8,054 nt of DNA from Methanobacteriota archaeon (GTDB taxonomy: Archaea > Thermoplasmatota > Poseidoniia > Poseidoniales > Thalassarchaeaceae). Under the pieces are notes generated by a model that worked only from the letters and a program-made list of their open reading frames with translations, searched no databases and had not been told where the DNA came from. Below, one piece after another: positions 5,513 through 8,054 of this stretch (position 1 is the first letter of the stretch; the number at the start of each line of letters is the position of its first letter). A program made the translations under genes and the position numbers. The stretch lies in NCBI GenBank assembly GCA_002720055.1, contig PBGH01000003.1:1-8054 (forward strand), in the 5' to 3' direction.

Positions 5513-6862
5513 ATGCCAATATCCCCTCTCGATTACAGGTATGGGCGAGATGTCGCTAAGGAGATCTGGTCGCGTGAAGGTAGGCACGCTAGACAACTGG
5601 AAGTCGAGAGGGCATTAATATGGGCACATAGTAAGATGGGCAGAGTTTCTCCTGAAGACTATGATGCAATAGCTGAAATTGCCGATCCGGGAATAGTTAC
5701 AGCGGATAGAGTAGATGAAATTGAAAATGTAACGAAACATGATATTATGGCACTTACCAAGGCAATGGCCGAAGTAGCTGGGGATTCTGGTTGGTGCATA
5801 CACTTAGGAGCAACCAGTAATGATATTGTTGATTCAGCTGTCGCTCTACAAATCAAGGATAGTATTTCCCTTCAAGATGAGGCAATAAGAAAATTGATTC
5901 TCACAATGTGCGATATTGCGGAAAGGGAAAGAGACACAGTAATGCTGGGAAGGACCCATGGTCAAGCTGCAGTTCCAATTACCTTCGGATTGAAAGTTGC
6001 TGTCTGGGTAGACGAATTCAAGAGGCACTTGGATCGTCTGCATGAGATGACTCCCCGATGTATAACAGGAAAGTTCCTAGGTGCCGTTGGTTCAGGTGCT
6101 GCTCAGGGAGAAAGGGCTCTTGAGCTACAGAGCCTAGTTCTGGGTGAATTGCGCCTTGTTGTCCCAATTGCCACGACACAGGTCGTTGGAAGGGATAGAT
6201 ACATCGAATGGGTAGGGTGGATGTCAAATGTTGCTACTAGCATAGAGAAAGTTCTCCAAGAAGTTAGGAATCTTCAAAGGACTGAGATTGGCGAGGTAGC
6301 AGAATCTTTCGATATGAAGAAACAAGTAGGCTCCTCTACAATGGCTCATAAAAAGAATCCGATTACTGCTGAAAATGCTTGCGGATTAGCTAGAATTGTT
6401 CGTTCGATGATAATCCCCTCCTTTGAAAATGCTCTCCTCTGGCATGAAAGGGACCTAGCAAATTCTTCCAGTGAAAGATTCACGCTCTCACATGCGATGA
6501 TTCTCCTAGACGACGTTTTTGCTAAGTGTAATAGGGTCCTTTCTGGGTTATCTATTAATCGGGATAGGATGATGGAGAATATAGAATCTCAGAAAGGCCT
6601 GATTATGGCTGAAAAGGTAATGTTGGAATTGGTAGAAAGGGGGATGCCAAGGGATGAAGCGCATGAAGAGCTTAGGGCAGCCTCAATGAAAGCACTCAAT
6701 GAGGGTATGAAACTGGAAGATGCTTGCAGATCTTCAGAATCAATAATGAAGTTAGTTGGCGATAATCTGTCAGGATTCTTCGATCCTAGCTCACACCTTG
6801 GCTCGTCGGGAGAAATTGTAGACCATGCAATCAAAATTGCAAGAACTAGGTGCTCAGAATAA
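5513..6862 (+). CDS. purB: Adenylosuccinate lyase (449 aa)
   Basis: PurB releases fumarate twice in purine synthesis: from SAICAR to give AICAR, and from adenylosuccinate to give AMP. It belongs to the aspartase/fumarase superfamily of homotetramers whose active sites form from three chains. Motifs visible in order are LGATSND (98-104), GRTHGQAAVP with the likely general-acid His149, and the mobile signature loop GSSTMAHKKNP (273-283), which holds the catalytic serine and differs from the common form only by Ala for Pro after Met. The all-helical C-terminal domain follows. The length is typical for the short archaeal/bacterial type. The ATG is preceded by GGAGA at short spacing. The gene ends nine bases inside a convergent small gene on the other strand. 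The long intact frame and motifs leave little doubt; argininosuccinate lyase is excluded by the overall pattern around the signature. Confidence 0.96.
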   Translation: MPISPLDYRYGRDVAKEIWSREGRHARQLEVERALIWAHSKMGRVSPEDYDAIAEIADPGIVTADRVDEIENVTKHDIMALTKAMAEVAGDSGWCIHLGATSNDIVDSAVALQIKDSISLQDEAIRKLILTMCDIAERERDTVMLGRTHGQAAVPITFGLKVAVWVDEFKRHLDRLHEMTPRCITGKFLGAVGSGAAQGERALELQSLVLGELRLVVPIATTQVVGRDRYIEWVGWMSNVATSIEKVLQEVRNLQRTEIGEVAESFDMKKQVGSSTMAHKKNPITAENACGLARIVRSMIIPSFENALLWHERDLANSSSERFTLSHAMILLDDVFAKCNRVLSGLSINRDRMMENIESQKGLIMAEKVMLELVERGMPRDEAHEELRAASMKALNEGMKLEDACRSSESIMKLVGDNLSGFFDPSSHLGSSGEIVDHAIKIARTRCSE

Positions 6863-7072
6863 AGTTGGAATAAGTAGTACTATCGCCGTTACGGTAGCCA
6901 CTGCAAAAAGAAGCACTATCATCGCATGCGGTCCGTACTGATTTGAGTCATTTAATGCGACGTTGAAGAATCCTCCATCGAGAATTGCTCCGAACAGAGA
7001 TTTTTCCGAATACTCGAACTCGGGAGGTTCTCTTCTAGGCATCCTTTCTGACTTGCCAGAGTCTTTAGCCAT
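6854..7072 (-). CDS. Small tail-anchored membrane protein, function unknown (72 aa)
   Basis: I do not recognise a family with confidence. The protein has a charged, hydrophilic N-terminal half rich in Lys, Arg, Glu and Ser (1-25), a middle section with FGAILDGG, and a single hydrophobic helix at the extreme C-terminus (about 50-69, AMIVLLFAVATVTAIVLLIP), so it is probably inserted as a tail anchor with the N-terminus in the cytosol. Size and layout recall archaeal Sec61-beta, but I cannot see a convincing SAGLxRY motif, so this is only a possibility. It is the last of three minus-strand genes, 36 bp after the preceding small gene, and its stop overlaps the purB stop tail-to-tail. No Shine-Dalgarno motif precedes the ATG. 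A second ATG ten codons in follows AAAGG directly. That it is a gene is likely but not certain. Confidence 0.55.
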   Translation of the reverse strand: MAKDSGKSERMPRREPPEFEYSEKSLFGAILDGGFFNVALNDSNQYGPHAMIVLLFAVATVTAIVLLIPTLF

Positions 7073-7108
7073 AAATTTCGCAGGGGGTTATGGCAATTAT
7101 CCTTGCCC

Positions 7109-7348
7109 CTATCCTTCTTCTGGCAAAGACAAACCTGCTTGCTCCAGTAATTCACCCATCTGCTCTAGGGCCTCCTCGTCGGGTTTCATTAGAGCTTCGG
7201 GTTCCTTTGCCTCACCCTTGTATTGATCGCCGCCATCTGCAGCAAATTTCAACCTACGTTGTCTGATGTTAAGAATCGTCCATACCAAGTACCCAGATAT
7301 GGCAATCATTACCGCCAAAATTAGCAATATGTCCATTGCTTGCGCCAT
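7109..7348 (-). CDS. Small single-span membrane protein, function unknown (79 aa)
   Basis: No family is recognised. An N-terminal hydrophobic helix (about residues 6-26, DILLILAVMIAISGYLVWTIL) is followed at once by a basic cluster RQRRLK (29-34), then a hydrophilic tail with an acidic amphipathic stretch (DEEALEQMGELLEQAGLSLPEEG). By the positive-inside rule the helix would be a signal anchor with the N-terminus outside and the tail in the cytosol. No cleavage site is obvious. The gene starts 24 bp after the tiaS stop and lies 36 bp before the next small membrane gene, so the three are probably co-transcribed. The ribosome binding site is weak (a GGAT at about ten bases). The long open frame, codon pattern and clear topology support a real gene over the competing frames on the other strand. 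Confidence 0.6.
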   Translation of the reverse strand: MAQAMDILLILAVMIAISGYLVWTILNIRQRRLKFAADGGDQYKGEAKEPEALMKPDEEALEQMGELLEQAGLSLPEEG

Positions 7349-7372
7349 ATACCCGGATCCACACTCGATGTA

Positions 7373-8053
7373 TCATATTGTCCCCGGATTTCCGAGAGAT
7401 AGGGGCTTTGACAAATGTCTACGATTCGATGCCGAAGGCTCTACCCAAATGCCTTCTTTGTGCCCGAAATGAGACAATACATTAGAGCATAACCAAATCT
7501 TCCTCTCCTTTCTGCCACAGTTATCGCACCTAAGTTTCTGACCCTTACCTAAACTCCTCATTGTCTTTGAGCAGCAAATTGGTCTATTCGAAATCCTCGG
7601 AGAAGCGTTATCCAATCTTAGTCTCTCGAGATGAACTGAACCATCGGGAGCTTGCAATCCAGCCCAGCTGACTAAATCCCCTGGTTCCAGTTTTCTCAAA
7701 AGGGTATTAACTGGTCCACCCTCATGAAATGCTACTAAATTGAGAGATTTGCAGGATGAAAATACTGTGATATGGGCATGGCCCCCTCTCGTCTCTTTGG
7801 CCATGCCCGTTACGGTTCCACTTTCTATCGAAACGATATGATCGTCGCTTAGTTGATTGGTCCTATGGGCTGCATAATTGATGCTCTCCTCCACATCATC
7901 CCTTTCCTGTAACCAGTGATGGGCATTAGAGACTGAAATCTCAGAAGAACCTCTAATGCCATATAGAACTGGGCACGGAGTTCTCGGTGCGATCATTCCC
8001 TTCCCCTTTGTTGGATCCCTATTGAGGAATGTATCTACGTGGTTGGTCTCTAG
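7373..8053 (-). CDS. tiaS: tRNA(Ile2) 2-agmatinylcytidine synthetase TiaS, C-terminal half (5' end outside window)
   Basis: TiaS is the archaeal enzyme that joins agmatine to C34 of tRNA-Ile2 (CAU anticodon) using ATP, so that the tRNA reads AUA and not AUG. The frame is open through the right edge without a stop, so the ATG at 7996 is internal and only the last 226 residues of a protein of about 420 are present. Visible blocks, numbered from the edge, are ETNHVDTFL and GMIAPRTPCPVLYGIRG (19-35) from the end of the ferredoxin-like domain, an OB-fold with GGHAHITVF and LEPGDLVSWAG (to about 145), a zinc ribbon with Cys160, Cys161, Cys176 and Cys179, and the C-terminal RRHLSKPL. The N-terminal kinase-like domain lies outside. 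The first zinc knuckle is unusual: the two cysteines are adjacent, not CxxC. The identity is firm from the YGIRG and RRHLSKPL motifs. Confidence 0.9.
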   Translation of the reverse strand, partial: LETNHVDTFLNRDPTKGKGMIAPRTPCPVLYGIRGSSEISVSNAHHWLQERDDVEESINYAAHRTNQLSDDHIVSIESGTVTGMAKETRGGHAHITVFSSCKSLNLVAFHEGGPVNTLLRKLEPGDLVSWAGLQAPDGSVHLERLRLDNASPRISNRPICCSKTMRSLGKGQKLRCDNCGRKERKIWLCSNVLSHFGHKEGIWVEPSASNRRHLSKPLSLGNPGTI

Positions 8054-8054
8054 C

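Noticed and set aside
5615..5856. Two minus-strand frames of 62 and 65 residues inside purB
   Set aside because: They are antisense to conserved parts of adenylosuccinate lyase and have no ribosome binding site or family features.
6963..7226. 87-residue plus-strand frame opposite the two small membrane genes
   Set aside because: Its translation is rich in Ser, Pro and Gly with no structure, whereas the minus frames give clean transmembrane helices with flanking charges and fit the tiaS operon.
1..8054. CRISPR arrays, insertion sequences, tRNA or rRNA genes, novel defence system
   Set aside because: I saw no direct repeats with spacers, no transposase or inverted terminal repeats, and no cloverleaf-like segments. 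Nearly every base is accounted for by conserved housekeeping genes, so I do not claim a new system here.

Overview
The window is a stretch of archaeal chromosome, almost entirely coding, with base composition that looks mid-range to slightly AT-rich by eye. The archaeal assignment is secure: it carries archaeal exosome subunits, an SBDS homologue, a proteasome alpha subunit, ribosomal protein eL43, a Pcc1 (KEOPS) subunit, prefoldin beta, a diphthamide synthetase and the archaea-specific tRNA-Ile2 enzyme TiaS. The proteasome alpha protein is collinear with the Thermoplasma acidophilum protein from the first methionine to Lys66. Together with the free-living character of the gene set, this makes a Thermoplasmatota-type euryarchaeon (for example a Marine Group II/III relative) my best guess, but that placement is inference.

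Region 1 (about 1-4622, minus strand) is the archaeal exosome superoperon. Read in the direction of transcription it is psmA, SBDS, rrp4, rrp41, rrp42, eL43 (L37Ae), pcc1, prefoldin beta, and possibly a further gene running off the left edge. The genes are tightly packed: 1-nt to 23-nt overlaps or gaps under 40 nt, with Shine-Dalgarno-like GGAGG/GGTGA motifs before several starts. The products cover RNA 3'-end processing and decay (Rrp4, Rrp41, Rrp42), ribosome assembly and structure (SBDS, eL43), tRNA t6A modification (Pcc1), co-translational folding (prefoldin) and protein destruction (proteasome). Four starts (psmA, rrp42, pcc1, dph6) are better placed downstream of the longest open frame, on ribosome-binding-site or family-length grounds.

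Region 2 (4623-4719) is a 97-bp divergent intergenic space that should hold the promoters of both psmA and dph6.

Region 3 (4720-6862, plus strand) has dph6 (diphthine-ammonia ligase) followed 46 bp later by purB (adenylosuccinate lyase), probably one transcript.

Region 4 (6854-8054, minus strand) has the C-terminal half of tiaS, entering from the right edge, then two small single-span membrane proteins of unknown function. The last one overlaps the end of purB tail-to-tail by 9 bp.

I see no mobile elements, CRISPR arrays, RNA genes or long non-coding stretches. This is mostly a conserved housekeeping region. The points worth a second look are the acidic C-terminal tail on eL43, an altered first zinc knuckle in TiaS, the two orphan membrane proteins, a palindrome over the SBDS start codon, and the ambiguous coding at the left edge.
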